Part shown: positions 36,006 to 47,047 of the stretch, piece by piece | Layout: each line of letters starts with the position of its first letter | Position numbering within the stretch: the stretch's first letter is position 1 | Source of the DNA: Aquatica leii | Lineage: Eukaryota; Arthropoda; Insecta; Coleoptera; Lampyridae | Assembly: GCA_035610365.1 (NCBI GenBank) | Contig: CM069432.1 | Location: 176,933,027-176,997,026 of the forward strand | DNA length: 64,000 nucleotides | Reading direction: 5' to 3' | Notes under the pieces: model-generated | Databases searched by the model: none | The model's input: the letters and a program-made list of their open reading frames with translations, nothing else | Told to the model about the DNA's origin: nothing | Position numbers and translations under genes: made by a program

Positions 36006-37000
36006 ATGGCTCAATTCTCGAATCAAAAATTAATAGACATGCTTTTAAACAATTCCACTTTTAGCGTTCGTACAATCGCACGAGAAGTGAATGTATCTAG
36101 AAACGTGGCGTACCCTAATAGGAGAATTTTTATACCCGTACCATATTCAACGCGTTCAAGCTTTAAACTCCGCAAATTACTCTCTACGCATTGCTTTTTG
36201 TAATTGCTTACGTGAGCAATGTGCTATAAATGAACACTTTTTGAGTCAATTTTTGGTAACAGACAAAGCAACGATTAGTAGAAATGAAATGTTTAACTTC
36301 CATAACAGCCACGTTTGGAGTTTTGAAAACTCACATGCGACAAGACGGGTTCATTTTCAACATCGATTTTTGATAAATCTATGAGCAGGTATTGTCGGTG
36401 GTCAATTGATTGGCCTTTTTGTGATACCTGAACGTATGACAGTCAATCGTATTTATTATTTTTGCAAAATAATTTGCCTGGACTATTAGAAGATGTGCCG
36501 TTGAATGTACGTCAACACATGTACTTTCTTCATGATGGTTCGGGTACATTTAAACAATGTTTTTTGAAACAGGTGAATTGGTCATGCAGGACCAGTATCT
36601 TGGCCACGGCGCTCTCCGAATCTAAACCTCATTGATTTTTACTTATGGGATCATTTGAAAAATATTGTGTATGCTACAGAAATTAACACCACAAAAATTA
36701 CGAGAACGAATAGAAAATGCCACGGAAAGAATTCGTTTTACAGAATAAACTACTGAATTGCACCAATTTGTAGTTACGTCGAGTGATATTGTATATCTAG
36801 GAAGGTGGGCCGAACTTTGAACATTTTTTATAACGGTATGAAAATAGGAACGCACTAAAAGATGAAATTCAAGTGATATGCCGAGCTATTACCATTCGTA
36901 AATTAGCCGAAACACGAAAAAGATTTTGAACGGCTAACTTATTGTACAGTTTAAGCAGGAAGCATTTTTGAACGCCTCATACCCAAATAGGCGATTTGGC
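36006..37000 (+). pseudogene. broken transposase, Tc1/mariner superfamily type
   Basis: From the ATG at 36006 the frame reads MAQFSNQKLIDMLL and TIAREVNVSRNVA, an N-terminal helix-turn-helix. After a frame change, 36130-36384 continues with YPYHIQRVQALNSANYSLR, then FLVTDKATISRN (the first catalytic Asp region) and NSHVWSFENSHATRRVHFQ. After a stop come QLIGLFVIPERMT and LLEDVPLNVRQHMYFLHDG, then PNLNLIDFYLWDHLKNIVYAT near 36612-36680. These are the standard blocks of insect Tc1/mariner-superfamily transposases. Stops and at least three frame changes make it inactive. At 36855-36985 a second related C-terminal piece (IQVICRAITIRKLAETRKR ... GSIFERL) suggests a duplicated or nested copy. Terminal inverted repeats were not located. 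Confidence 0.72.
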
Positions 37001-37604
37001 GTGGTCGTTCCGTCAAGCAACGGATTGACAATGTTAAAATGACCTTTTACAGGGCCAATAATTCTCAATTGAAATGAATTTTTCTGTACGACGATTATTC
37101 GAGCAATCTTCCTGCGTTCGACCTATTGGTACCACGATTAGTGTTCGTAGATATCTATGTAAATGTAAATTTATGTTTGATTAATTTTTTTTGTCTAGTC
37201 AGCTACAGAAAATTTTCAAATAAAATTTTTCTAGTCTTTGTTCTTCAAATTTCCATTTCCTCAAAAATAAAGTTGCATAATGTTGATTTGACGGGCTACA
37301 ATTTAATTTTAGCATCCATATTACTTTAAAAACCGAAGATAGCCGATCTGAATCGCATGCGCGAAAAACCTTCAAAATCTCGAATTTCAAATGCCTGTAA
37401 TTAATTAATTAATTATCAAATTATAATCAAAAAATTGTTTTTCAAAACGTTTCAAGTGCCATTTTAAATCTGCGTCAAAATTTTTGCGATTTTTAATTTG
37501 GGAAGCAAGAAAAAAATAATTTTAATTTTCTCATGTTAAATCCCATAGGGCACCCCTAGCGTGGAAAACAACGTATAACAAACGTATAGATTGTACATAA
37601 TTCA
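37001..37604. other. AT-rich stretch between transposase relic and TIR element
   Basis: No gene. A run of four ATTA units occurs near 37402-37416. This is perhaps the non-coding tail of the transposon to its left. Confidence 0.4.
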
Positions 37605-40141
37605 CCCACAAAACCATAAGTTCCATGTAGGTTCGACTAGCATTCCCAAATATTCATTTCTAAAGCATTCCAATAGTAGTTTGTGTATGAACTTATAATA
37701 ACACACCTAATTTAAAACATATTCTATAAGAATACCTATATAAGAAGAACAAAGTACTCTAAAAGATTCTTTTAAAAACACTCCTATGGGAATACTATAT
37801 TTAATTTACAATTGGCAGTTGATTGGAATCACTAAAGTATTAGAAATGTAGCATCCTAATGGCGTTCCCATATTGATTCTATAGCAATGCATATAGAAGG
37901 AGAATAAAGTACCCTAAACGATTCCTTTAAAATCACTTCTATAGGCCTTCTATATTGATATAAAAAATGAAGTGTCTATAGCAGCCTTCACAATGTATTG
38001 AAATTCAAGTATTACGACTAACATGCTAACATTCTTTTAGTGTTTTAGTACCTCTAAAATCGATTTAATTTATTCGAGATAAAGAAATATAATTTTTAAT
38101 ATCAGAAAAAACCGTTTGTACAAATTGCTAAATTGTAATACCTAGTATCTAAACAAAAATAACTTCTTGTAGAGATTAAACGCCCACATCTAAATTTTGT
38201 TGATAAAAATATGTATGCAATAAAAAACCTATGCATTCGCGTTTGATACTGAAAATGTAAATAAGATACTTTGATTTCTGAGAATTGTGACGAGATATGT
38301 ACCGACTACCTAGTTTGATTCACCAGAAACGCTTCTAAGTAAGTGCTTATACGGTTACGGATATATGCAGTTTTACGTTTACGAAAGGAAGACGACATCG
38401 GGCTTAGTCTATTGTAATTGTAAATGTGTTCTTTTTTGTGCTGAATTAAAGAAGAAAAAGCTATTAGATGTTCTGCTGATTTAAGTAAAAGCGGTAAAAG
38501 TAAGTACAAAAAGAAACAATGGAAAACATATCTATTTTTGCACGATCAGCTTATCCACGTTTTAGCGCTTTATTGTTATTGTTTATTTTTTACTTGGCAT
38601 CCAGTTATTTTTTTAGAGCAGGGGTGGCCAACCTGGGACTTAAACTTAAAAAAACATTGCAATAAAAAGATTATTTTATTCATAAAAAGAAACATTTTTG
38701 ATATAAATCTAGTGAAAATGCATGCGACTGATAATAGATAATAAAAAATAATTAACCGCATAATTTTGTTATACAGTTAACCCAAAGTTGATTCAGAGAA
38801 GTTCGTATAGATGTTATTAATGAGAAGGTGTTCCAAGGGCTACGTCATGGCAAAGCGAGATTAAAAAATGAAATAATTAGGATGATGCAGCAAACTACAA
38901 ATCTACAAACCATTGATTAAAAATTATTATAGTTTAGACAAAGATACTGTACAAATTTCTTAATAAAAAATGACTTAAAACTAATCATTTAATGCTTTTT
39001 GAGTTTCTTATGGTATGCTATTAAAACCCTATAAAAGCAAGCAAATCAATTACCTTTTAGTCGCTAACTTTGTCATGCTATTCTACAACATAGGAAAGTA
39101 CTACATTGGCACTATTTTAAAGCATTCTAATGGAACGTGTAAACTTCTACCTTTGGCCTGCTTTTGTACAACGTGTAATAGGACTCTATAAGCACTAATT
39201 CATAGACGATCGCCGGCGAGTCGCTAGCAACTCGCCGGCGATTTGCTGGCGGTTTCGCTGGAGGTTTCTCCGGCGAACGGCTAAAACATAATTTGTGTTG
39301 CTCAGTCGTTCTCCCTTCGTTTGCCACGCCGGCAAAAGTTTGTCTTACTGATCATGCGCATTTCATTTCTTTACATGAAATGCACGTGTTTAAACATATC
39401 AAATTTCTGCAACTGGTTATCTATGTACGATAGTAAACATATTAATTGTGTTTTTACGATGAAAAAAAAATTTTTATTCAAATTCAGATAGATAACAATT
39501 AATACAAGAACCGGTAATCCTCTATTAATAATTTCGTTCGTGGTCTTGTATTATTGGTAGTAAAATGTCAACTACTATAATTTTTCTAAATCTGTACCGT
39601 TTTTAAATTGATAAACTGCTAATGAGTTTTCCATGTCTCGAATATACCTATAATATTTAAATTAATAGTCAGATGTCAGCTTTTAAATTAGAAAAATGAA
39701 ATAAAAATATAAAGAAAAACATTTATACTGGTTTCTTTATTTGATACCGACTAGCTATGTAAATTTGCAGATCAAAAGTGTCTCTGTTTGAATTATAAAT
39801 TATATTTAATTCACGTTCCATTTTATTTTTAAAAATAACGAAAATTCGCAATTGCCAAATGCCAGAGAATTGCCAGAGATGGTATCGACTACCTCCAACC
39901 GTTCGCCAGCGACTTGCCAGGTTTTCACTGAAGTTTGTGGTAGAACGCATGCGCGTCGTTGCTGGCGAACGATTATGCATTGAAATTTTATTCTGGCGAG
40001 CGGAGAAACGCCAGCGAGTCGCCGGCGAACGACTATGAATACGGCTGTAACTGTACAGCATTCTACTGCTACAGGAAGGCTTTCAGTAATATCAATACTG
40101 CCTCTATGCTTTTAAAAGCATTCCCTATTTGGTTTTTTTGG
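37605..40141. mobile_element. TIR element family copy 1, carrying a nested insertion
   Basis: It starts CCCACAAAACCATAAGTTCC and is collinear with 45300-47047, similar along its whole length apart from small indels and the insertion at 39199-40047. The right end is worn (CTATTTGGTTTTTTTGGC). Without the insertion it is about 1.69 kb. It has no transposase frame; the longest frame, 38538-38741, is not conserved as a protein. Internal imperfect repeats (…AAAGTACTCTAAAAGATT… and …AAAGTACCCTAAACGATT…) lie about 170 bp apart near 37750 and 37910. Confidence 0.8.
39199..40047. mobile_element. nested Harbinger-like TIR element
   Basis: The inner element is 849 bp and bordered by TAA on both sides (39196-39198, 40048-40050). 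The sister copy keeps the uninterrupted site (AGCACTAACTG near 46901-46911), which proves the insertion. The long inverted ends begin TTCATAGACGATCGCCGGCG and match the reverse complement of the right end, which has a further CAGCCGTA outside. The ends are built of repeated TCGCCGGCGA-like GC-rich palindromes. TAA fits the TWA target of PIF/Harbinger; a TA duplication (Tc1/mariner) cannot be excluded. There is no transposase frame. Confidence 0.82.
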
Positions 40142-41173
40142 CACATATAAGAAACTATGAAGTTGTTAGTAAAATTGACAACTTCATAGTATCTAGATCC
40201 GTTTCTACGAATTGGCGTTTAGCTTCAGATTTATTGTTGTACATAATGTTTAATTCTAATATCAGTATTGTTTTAGTTGTAATCTAACTGTTTTGATTTT
40301 ATATGCTAAATGAAAATAATGTTATAAGCTAAACTTTACAATTTAATTTAGTTAGTGTGTCAATTGCAGTATTTCTAGTAACTTGCGTCGTTAAGCAGTA
40401 AATTTCAAAATTCCATTAATGCGATATTTTAAATTGGTGACTGTTTGATAATGCATAACCGCTAACACATGGATGACCAATCTTTAACGTCATTACAATT
40501 ACACGTTTCTTGGAGAGAAAAAGAAATTGTAGCTTCCAAACAAATGAACCAATTTTAATGCGAATTTTCTGTTTGAAAGCTGATGTGATCAAGTAGGTTC
40601 TCAGCTTATGAAGATCTGTTCAGACATTTGAAGATCATTAGCTCATTTCCTACTTGACAAAAAGGTCTTACCAACTTTCACATGTCCAATTGATTAAAAA
40701 TTTAGTGTACTGCTAAAAAAATATTCACCTAAACTAAAGCAAATTATTATTATTATACAAGTAAAGATACATGAATTGCAAACGAAAACTTAATATTTTG
40801 TTAACCAATTTCCCTAAACCGGCTATTAAACTAAATCTAGTCACCTATTTAAAAACAAAACATCGAAGAAAAAAATCTTAATAATTATCTAAATTTAAGT
40901 TCAAACTCAAAATTGTGACGTAGACTATTGCACTACCAAAATCCTTAATAGAATTTAATTTCGACAAAAAACAAATATTTATAACTTTTAAATATTTCAA
41001 ATCGACGTATAGGTGCACGTACGAAAAAAAAACGAAAGAAGTTGGATGCTAAAAGCAATCAAGATGATTAAAGAAGAATCATCCTAAAAGCGAACCAAAC
41101 ATATAAATGTTCGCTTTCGTTTTTGTTAAGAAAAACTATGAAAAGATTATTAAATTCGAATTAAAAAAAGGCA
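40142..41173. other. AT-rich intron, nothing recognised
   Basis: A less AT-rich patch at 40490-40700 resembles old repeat sequence but has no borders or coding content that I can defend. Confidence 0.5.
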
Positions 41174-41429
41174 TGTTAAAATAGTGTGACAGTTAGGGAA
41201 GTCAGGTTGGCCAGAGCGGGAATATAAAGGGAAGACGATTTGTGGATGGTGTTTTTTAGTTTAGTTATTTTACATGTAATATAAGATAGGTCAATTAAGT
41301 TTGGTTGTTGAAAACTTGTATAACGCGTTTTTTTAAACCTAAGTTGGTTTTATGTTTTAGTTAAATAAAATTTTAGTTTTCAAATAGCTTTTATTATACA
41401 GTTAAAATTACCGGTAAGTGAATATAACA
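41174..41429 (+). repeat. possible solo LTR
   Basis: The 256-bp segment starts TGTTA and ends TAACA, with a TATA-like GAATATAAAGG near 41220 and AATAAA near 41365, in LTR order. No internal domain follows and the flanks (AGGCA / ACAAA) do not match. It may be a Copia- or BEL-type solo LTR, or coincidence. Confidence 0.35.
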
Positions 41430-41489
41430 ACAAATCGTAATGCAAGCAAGTTTGCGTTAACAAACGCCTCGATAAGCTATCATCGCAGC

Positions 41490-41892
41490 AATAATTTTTT
41501 TTTATCACAGCGGGATCAAAAGTTTGCTTTCGGACCCTATTTTCAGGGGCGAAAGCACCACTTACGCTCCCGGTTAATTGTTTTAATTAATTAGTACGTA
41601 TGCTTCAATTTTTATGCGCATGCTAACTTATTCTGATTATTATAATCATAATTGCAGTAAATGAGAAGAATACTCTTAATTAAAAAAAAAATAAATAAAC
41701 AATAATTATAACGTTACAATTTCATGTATTTTTTAAACTATTCAAAATTAATTAATTTTTGACGTTTATGTTGACAAGTGTGCCAAAACTGTCAAAGACG
41801 GTTTACAATAGCGAAAAATTAAAATTTATGACAAGTTAAGAACAATAAATTTTATTTTTAAGGAACTTTCGATCCCGCTATGATAAAAAATT
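41490..41892. mobile_element. short TIR element (MITE candidate)
   Basis: ATCACAGCGGGATCAAAAGT (41504-41523) is the inverted match of 41865-41884 with 2 mismatches in 20, and T/A runs continue the symmetry outward. The interior has no coding frame. No clear target duplication was found, so the family is unknown. Confidence 0.6.
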
Positions 41893-41896
41893 GTAT

Positions 41897-41968
41897 ACTT
41901 ACCACGGCAGGAAAGTATGACATCCCAACACGCGGGTTGGAAAGTCATACTTTCCTCCCTAGGTAAGT
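41897..41968. repeat. 72-nt near-perfect hairpin
   Basis: The arms are ACTTACC (41897-41903) with GGTAAGT (41962-41968), AGGAAAGTATGAC (41909-41921) with GTCATACTTTCCT (41944-41956), and CCAAC (41925-41929) with GTTGG (41936-41940). It lies directly right of the MITE candidate. It may be a tiny foldback element or a structured RNA. Confidence 0.75.
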
Positions 41969-42794
41969 AATATACTATTTTATTTCCACCTACTATATAT
42001 ACTATTAAACTTTTTAAATAAACAGTTGGTATAAATTTTGACAGCTTCTATTGTAGACAAATATGAAAATATTTGTTTATGTATAATTTCTTTTTTTAAT
42101 CATTCATTTTATAGTTTTTATCAATTATTTACTGCATTTATATTCATCATAAAAAAATAAAATGTTTATAATTCATTTAAAGTTTAATAAAAAATATATT
42201 TAATAATATTATTGTAAAAAAAGTAATATATTGCTTCTAATAAATTAAGTACAAATTTGAAACTGTAATTTATAAAATGTTGAAGTTATTTTAGATTTTA
42301 AAAAAGTAATTTCAATTTTTTATTATAAAAATAAATGTAGTTAAATTAGTTCTTAATTATGTAATAACTAAATTATGTCATTTTTGATTTTGAAAAGGAA
42401 TTTGCTTATTACACTACTATAGTTTTTAATAATTAAACAATTGTAAAAAAATTAAAAATTAATTTTTAAAATCATAGAAGACATAGTTTGGTTGTTATAT
42501 AATCTTTTATTATGTAGGAAAAATATTCAAATTTAGTTAAAAAAGACATTTTCCAGAATAACTTAAAAACCATTATGATAGTAATTATGTACTTTCAAAT
42601 TAGTACGTTTACTTGAGTTTTAAATTGTTGAGGGGATTAATTGTTATTGGTTATTTATATTATTAAAATTAGTATTGTGTCAACCAATATAAATCAATCA
42701 ATTATGTTTTATATCTGTAATATGTTTCGAAGCCTTTTAAGCTCATCGTCAGAATGTCAATTTTTTGAAAAATGGTAAAATTTTGATAATATTT
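41969..42794. other. AT-rich intron, nothing recognised
   Basis: Long A and T runs only, up to the left direct repeat. Confidence 0.65.
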
Positions 42795-42987
42795 CTATGA
42801 TGACGTCACAACCCACGATGTAGTAAAAACAGCGTTGTACTTATGTTTATTAAGGATATCAAAACTAACTTACCAATATATCAATAATAATCTGGTGAAA
42901 ATTTGAGGCATCTGGTTTACCAAACGTAACTTATTTGTGATAACACCATATGTATGTCATTGTTTAATTCAGCAAATTTTAGGAAAC
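42795..42987 (+). repeat. left direct repeat flanking the gag relic
   Basis: It begins TATGATGACGTCACAACCCA and ends TTCAGCAAATTTTAGGAAA. It aligns in order with 44618-44880 (shared TGATGACGTCA, CACRATGTAGT, TTACCAATAT, CATATGTATG, CAGCAAATTTTAG), with gaps. It could be part of a degraded LTR. Confidence 0.65.
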
Positions 42988-43039
42988 AGTGCAGAAACGA
43001 ACTTACGAGCTAGAATGTTAGTTTTTTATTGGAGATTCT

Positions 43040-44000
43040 TCTGTACTTATCAAGTTTCTTATTCGTATTGACGAGATGTGTTTATCTTGTAGTGTCTCGC
43101 TTCACCAACTTTTTCTATCAGCGTTTGAAATTTTGTCTGGCAAAGCTCTTTTTGTTTTTAAGACGAACCGACATTCTTTACGTTTGTGGAGTAATGCTGC
43201 TGCTTTGTTGAAGTCAGAATTTTTGTTTTTGGATTACGATGAGCGGTTAATGGATACTATTTGCAGTCGTACGATGGGAGCTGACGAATCCATCGGCATG
43301 TACGTTACCACCATGCGATACCTTTTTCTTTAAAGCATTCAAAATCGGTTTCCGAGCTAATACAGCTCAAAATCATTCGCCCGAATCTAACGCCACCTGA
43401 TCAACGTCCTTTAGCGTTGGTTGAGATTACATCTATCGTTCAATTAATATCATTAGGCAAACGTTTGGAGTCAAACAACAACTTTTGTAATTCCATTAGG
43501 TTTTAATCAGAAAGCAGTAACACAGTTCAAAAACCATCTGTAGTTTGGGTTAGTAACACATTTGCTAATCTTGTTACGTGCTCTTGTAATGAGCGTGTAC
43601 GTGTTGCTTCTTCTGATCCTTGCGTTTGTAAATTAGTTTTTCCAGCGGACCAACGCAAGCAACTAATTTACGATCACGAGATACTACTGGTTTCATATGA
43701 GACCCAAGGTTGCAGAGTTTATACGTTATTGTTTTTGTTCAAACTTACGACAAAACAATCCTATTAGGTTACGTCATGCATTACTAAAAACGATGAAGCT
43801 TTCTAACACTCGAGTCGCTTTAAGATCTTCTACACGTATACATAAAGATTTTACGCTATCTTCAAACGTAAAAGCCTCTACTATTGCTCTTACATCTGCT
43901 TTTTTAGCCGCTTCTAACTGTGTTTTGCCGTCTCCTTCTTCTAATTGTACTCTTTTTCCATCAACGTCCCAAGCGTCGTAAGTTCTAGATTAATTTTTTG
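43040..44000 (+). pseudogene. decayed Gypsy gag related to the intact element
   Basis: At 43100-43333 one frame reads HQLFLSAFEILSGKALFVF and DYDERLMDTICSRTMGADES, collinear with HQLFLECTDLFTGHALIFV and DYDERLIEEIKRRTQANDEP of the intact Gag. After a frame change, 43375-43480 gives PDQRPLALVEITSIVQLISL, matching the next block. Around 43697-43780 a Cys-rich stretch (YCFCSNLRQNNPIR) may be the worn knuckle. Many substitutions and stops show it is an old insertion of a related, not identical, element. No pol motif could be identified after it. Confidence 0.72.
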
Positions 44001-44617
44001 GCTTTCAGTTTTGACTTCTGCTATCCTTCTGAATTTTGTCTTTTAGTTTTAGTGGTTTGAGTCTTAGAATACGTTGTTGGTATCTAGTTGGTTGTGGTTT
44101 GAATACTGTCTATTTGCTTTTTCTTATTTTGTTGTCACATATATTTTTTTCTTTGATTAGGTTTCTAATAATTTTTTATTTGGTTTCTCTTTCTTATTTT
44201 ACTTCAGAACAGACTACTTCTCTGTCTGTATATAGTTATAACAGTTGAATCGGCTTTTTTAAAGTGCTACGTTATGTTTAGAATTTGGTGTAATTTCTGT
44301 ACCGTATAAGTTTCGTCTCGGAACGCCCACTTTTCGCTACATCGAGAGCGGTAACAGTTAATTGGGGTAAAACTATTGTTTTGGTGCCTGTGGTACGATA
44401 ATCATCAAACGTACTCGCTCGGCGGGTCTTCTTCTTCTAAATATTTACGCGCATCCACGTTATAAATAAGTGTAGTACTTTTGCTGCTGATGTAAAAGTC
44501 TTTTATTGTATTTTTGTGATTTAACGTGATTGTTTTGTCATTAGCAATTTTGGATACCTACACGTATTTTATTAATGCGGAGATATTAACAAGTGTTAGT
44601 TCTTATTGAGAAAATTG

Positions 44618-44880
44618 TTATGATGACGTCATAATCCACAATGTAGTGGAAAAAGTGTTGCAGCTACGTTGATTTAAGATATTGAAAGTTTTGATTAATT
44701 ACTTCAATTATAATCATATTAGATAGCCGACTTTACCAATATATTAATATTAATCTGAGAGAAACTTGGCGCATCGCATCTAGTTTTTTTTTTATATATT
44801 GTATAAATCAAAGAGAACTTATTTGAGACAACGCCATATGTATGAAAATGTTGATTTCAGCAAATTTTAGAAAATTTTGA
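44618..44880 (+). repeat. right direct repeat flanking the gag relic
   Basis: Partner of 42795-42987, with about 60-70 extra bases in its middle. The 1.6 kb between the two copies holds the gag relic and 600 bp (44001-44617) in which I recognise nothing. Confidence 0.65.
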
Positions 44881-45299
44881 GAAAGGTGCCGCTAGCTAGC
44901 TGCATACTTTGAAAAGAAAAAAGTAAGTATTATATTTCCTATTCTACTTTTCGTATATCTACGTTGTCAGTCGCTTGCACATACGACTGTACTTATATAT
45001 CAGGTTGTTGTCACAATTAACTACAATTTTTTTTTTGCATAATATTGTTACGTAAATTGATCATAATAGGAACGGAATCTCTAAGTTCCCAAAAACTAAA
45101 ATACAAAATGAACGTACACAAAGACGTTGTAAAATACAAACACAAAAAATAATATAAAAGTCAAATTCAAAATATACAGTATCTATGTTTATCTAAATTA
45201 ATTAAACAAAGTTTAATTCCAATCAGAATCAATTTGTCGTTGTTACAATTAAACAATAACTATTCTTAATAATTGATAGTAACATATATAATTTAACAT
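44881..45299. other. AT-rich intron, nothing recognised
   Basis: A short spacer with no repeat or frame to support, ending at the TIR element. Confidence 0.6.
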
Positions 45300-47047
45300 C
45301 CCACAAAACCATAAGTTCCATGTAGGTTTGATAAGCATTCCCAAATATTCATTTCTAAAGCATGCCAATAGTAGTTTGTGTATGGACTTCTAATAACACA
45401 CTTAATTTAAAACGTATTCTATAAGAATGCCTATATAAGAAGAATAAAGTACTCTAAAAGATTATTTTAAAAACACTTCTATAGGAATACTATATTTAAT
45501 TTAAGAAAGAAGTGCTTATAGCAGCCTTAAAATTGGCAGTTGATTGGAATCACTAAAGTATTAGAAATGTAGCATTCTAATGGCGTTCCCATATTGATTC
45601 TATAACAATGCATATAGAAGGAGAATAAAGTACCCTAAAATATTCCTTTAAAATCACTCCTATAGGCCTTCTATATTGATATAAAAAATAAAGTGTTTAT
45701 AGCAGCCTTGACAATGTATTAAAATTCAAGTATTACGACTAACATGATAACATTCTTTTAGTGTTTTAGTACCTCTAAAATCGGTTTAATCGTTCTTTAT
45801 TTGAGATAAAGAAATATAATTTTTATTATCAGAAAAAACCGTTTGTGCAAGTTGCTAAATTGTAATACCTAAACAAAAATAACTTCCTGTAGAGATTAAA
45901 CGCCCACATCTAAATTTTGTTGATAAAGATATGTATGCAATAAAAAACTTATGCATTCGCGTTTGATACTGTAAACGTAGATAAGATACTTTGATTTCTG
46001 AGAATTCTGACGAGATATGTACCGACTACCGAGTTTGATTCACCAGAAACGCTTCTAAGTAAGTACTTATACGGTTACGGGTATATGCAGTTTTACGTTT
46101 ACGAAAGGAAGACGACTTCGGGCTTAGTCTATATTTGTAAATGTGTTCTTTTTTTGTGCTGAATTAAAGAAGAAAAAGCTTTTAGAAGTTCTGCTGATTT
46201 AAGTAAAAGTAAGTACAAAAAGAAACAATTGACAACATATCTATTTTTGTACGATCAGCTTATCCACGTTTTAGCGCTTTATTGTTATTGTTCATTTTTT
46301 ACTTGGCATCCAGTTATTTTTTTAGAACAGGGGTGGCCAACCTGTGGACTTAAACTTAAAAAGCATTGTAATAAAAAATTTATGTTATTCATAAAAAGAA
46401 ACATATTTTTGATATGAATCTAGTGAAAATGTATGCGACTGATAATAGATAATAAAAAATAATTAATCGCATAATTTTGTTATAGAGTTAACCCAAAGTT
46501 GATTCAAAGGAGTTCCTATAGATGTTATTAATGAGAAGGTGTTCCAATGGCTACGTCATGGCAAAGCGAGATTAAAAATGAAATAATTAGGAAGATGCAG
46601 CAAACTACAAATTCGCAAACCATTGATTAAAAATTATTATAGTTTAGACAAAGATACTGTACAAATTTCTTAATAAAAAATGACTTAAAACTAATCATTT
46701 CATGCTTTTTGTGTTTCTTATGGTATGCTATTAAAACCCTGTAAAAGCATGCAAATCAATTACCTTTTAGTCGTTAACTTTGTCATGCTATTCTACAACA
46801 TAAGAAAGTACTACATTGGCACTATTTTAAAGCATTCTAATGGAACGTGAAAACTTCTACCTTTGGTCTGCTTTTGTACAACGTCTAATAGGACTCTATA
46901 AGCACTAACTGTACAGCATTCTACTGGAGTGTCAAAACCTATCTCTAAACATAAACCATTCTACTGCTACAGGAAGGCTTTCAGTAATATCAATACTGCC
47001 TCTATGCTTCTAAAAGCATTATTATGGAACCTATTTGGTTTTGTGGG
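45300..47047. mobile_element. TIR element family copy 2, uninterrupted
   Basis: This 1748-bp element has imperfect inverted ends: CCCACAAAACCATAAGTTCC at the left and, reading inward from 47047, CCCACAAAACCAAATAGGTT then CC. It is highly similar to 37605-40141 but lacks the nested insertion, and keeps segments lost there (around 46920-46960). No transposase frame is present, so it is non-autonomous. Target duplication is unclear (flanks TTAACAT / GGTTACAT), and I cannot assign a superfamily. Confidence 0.82.

Noticed and set aside
38538-38741. 67-codon frame in TIR copy 1, with a partner at 46229-46417
   Set aside because: The two copies differ by frame-altering changes, with no sign of selection on a protein.
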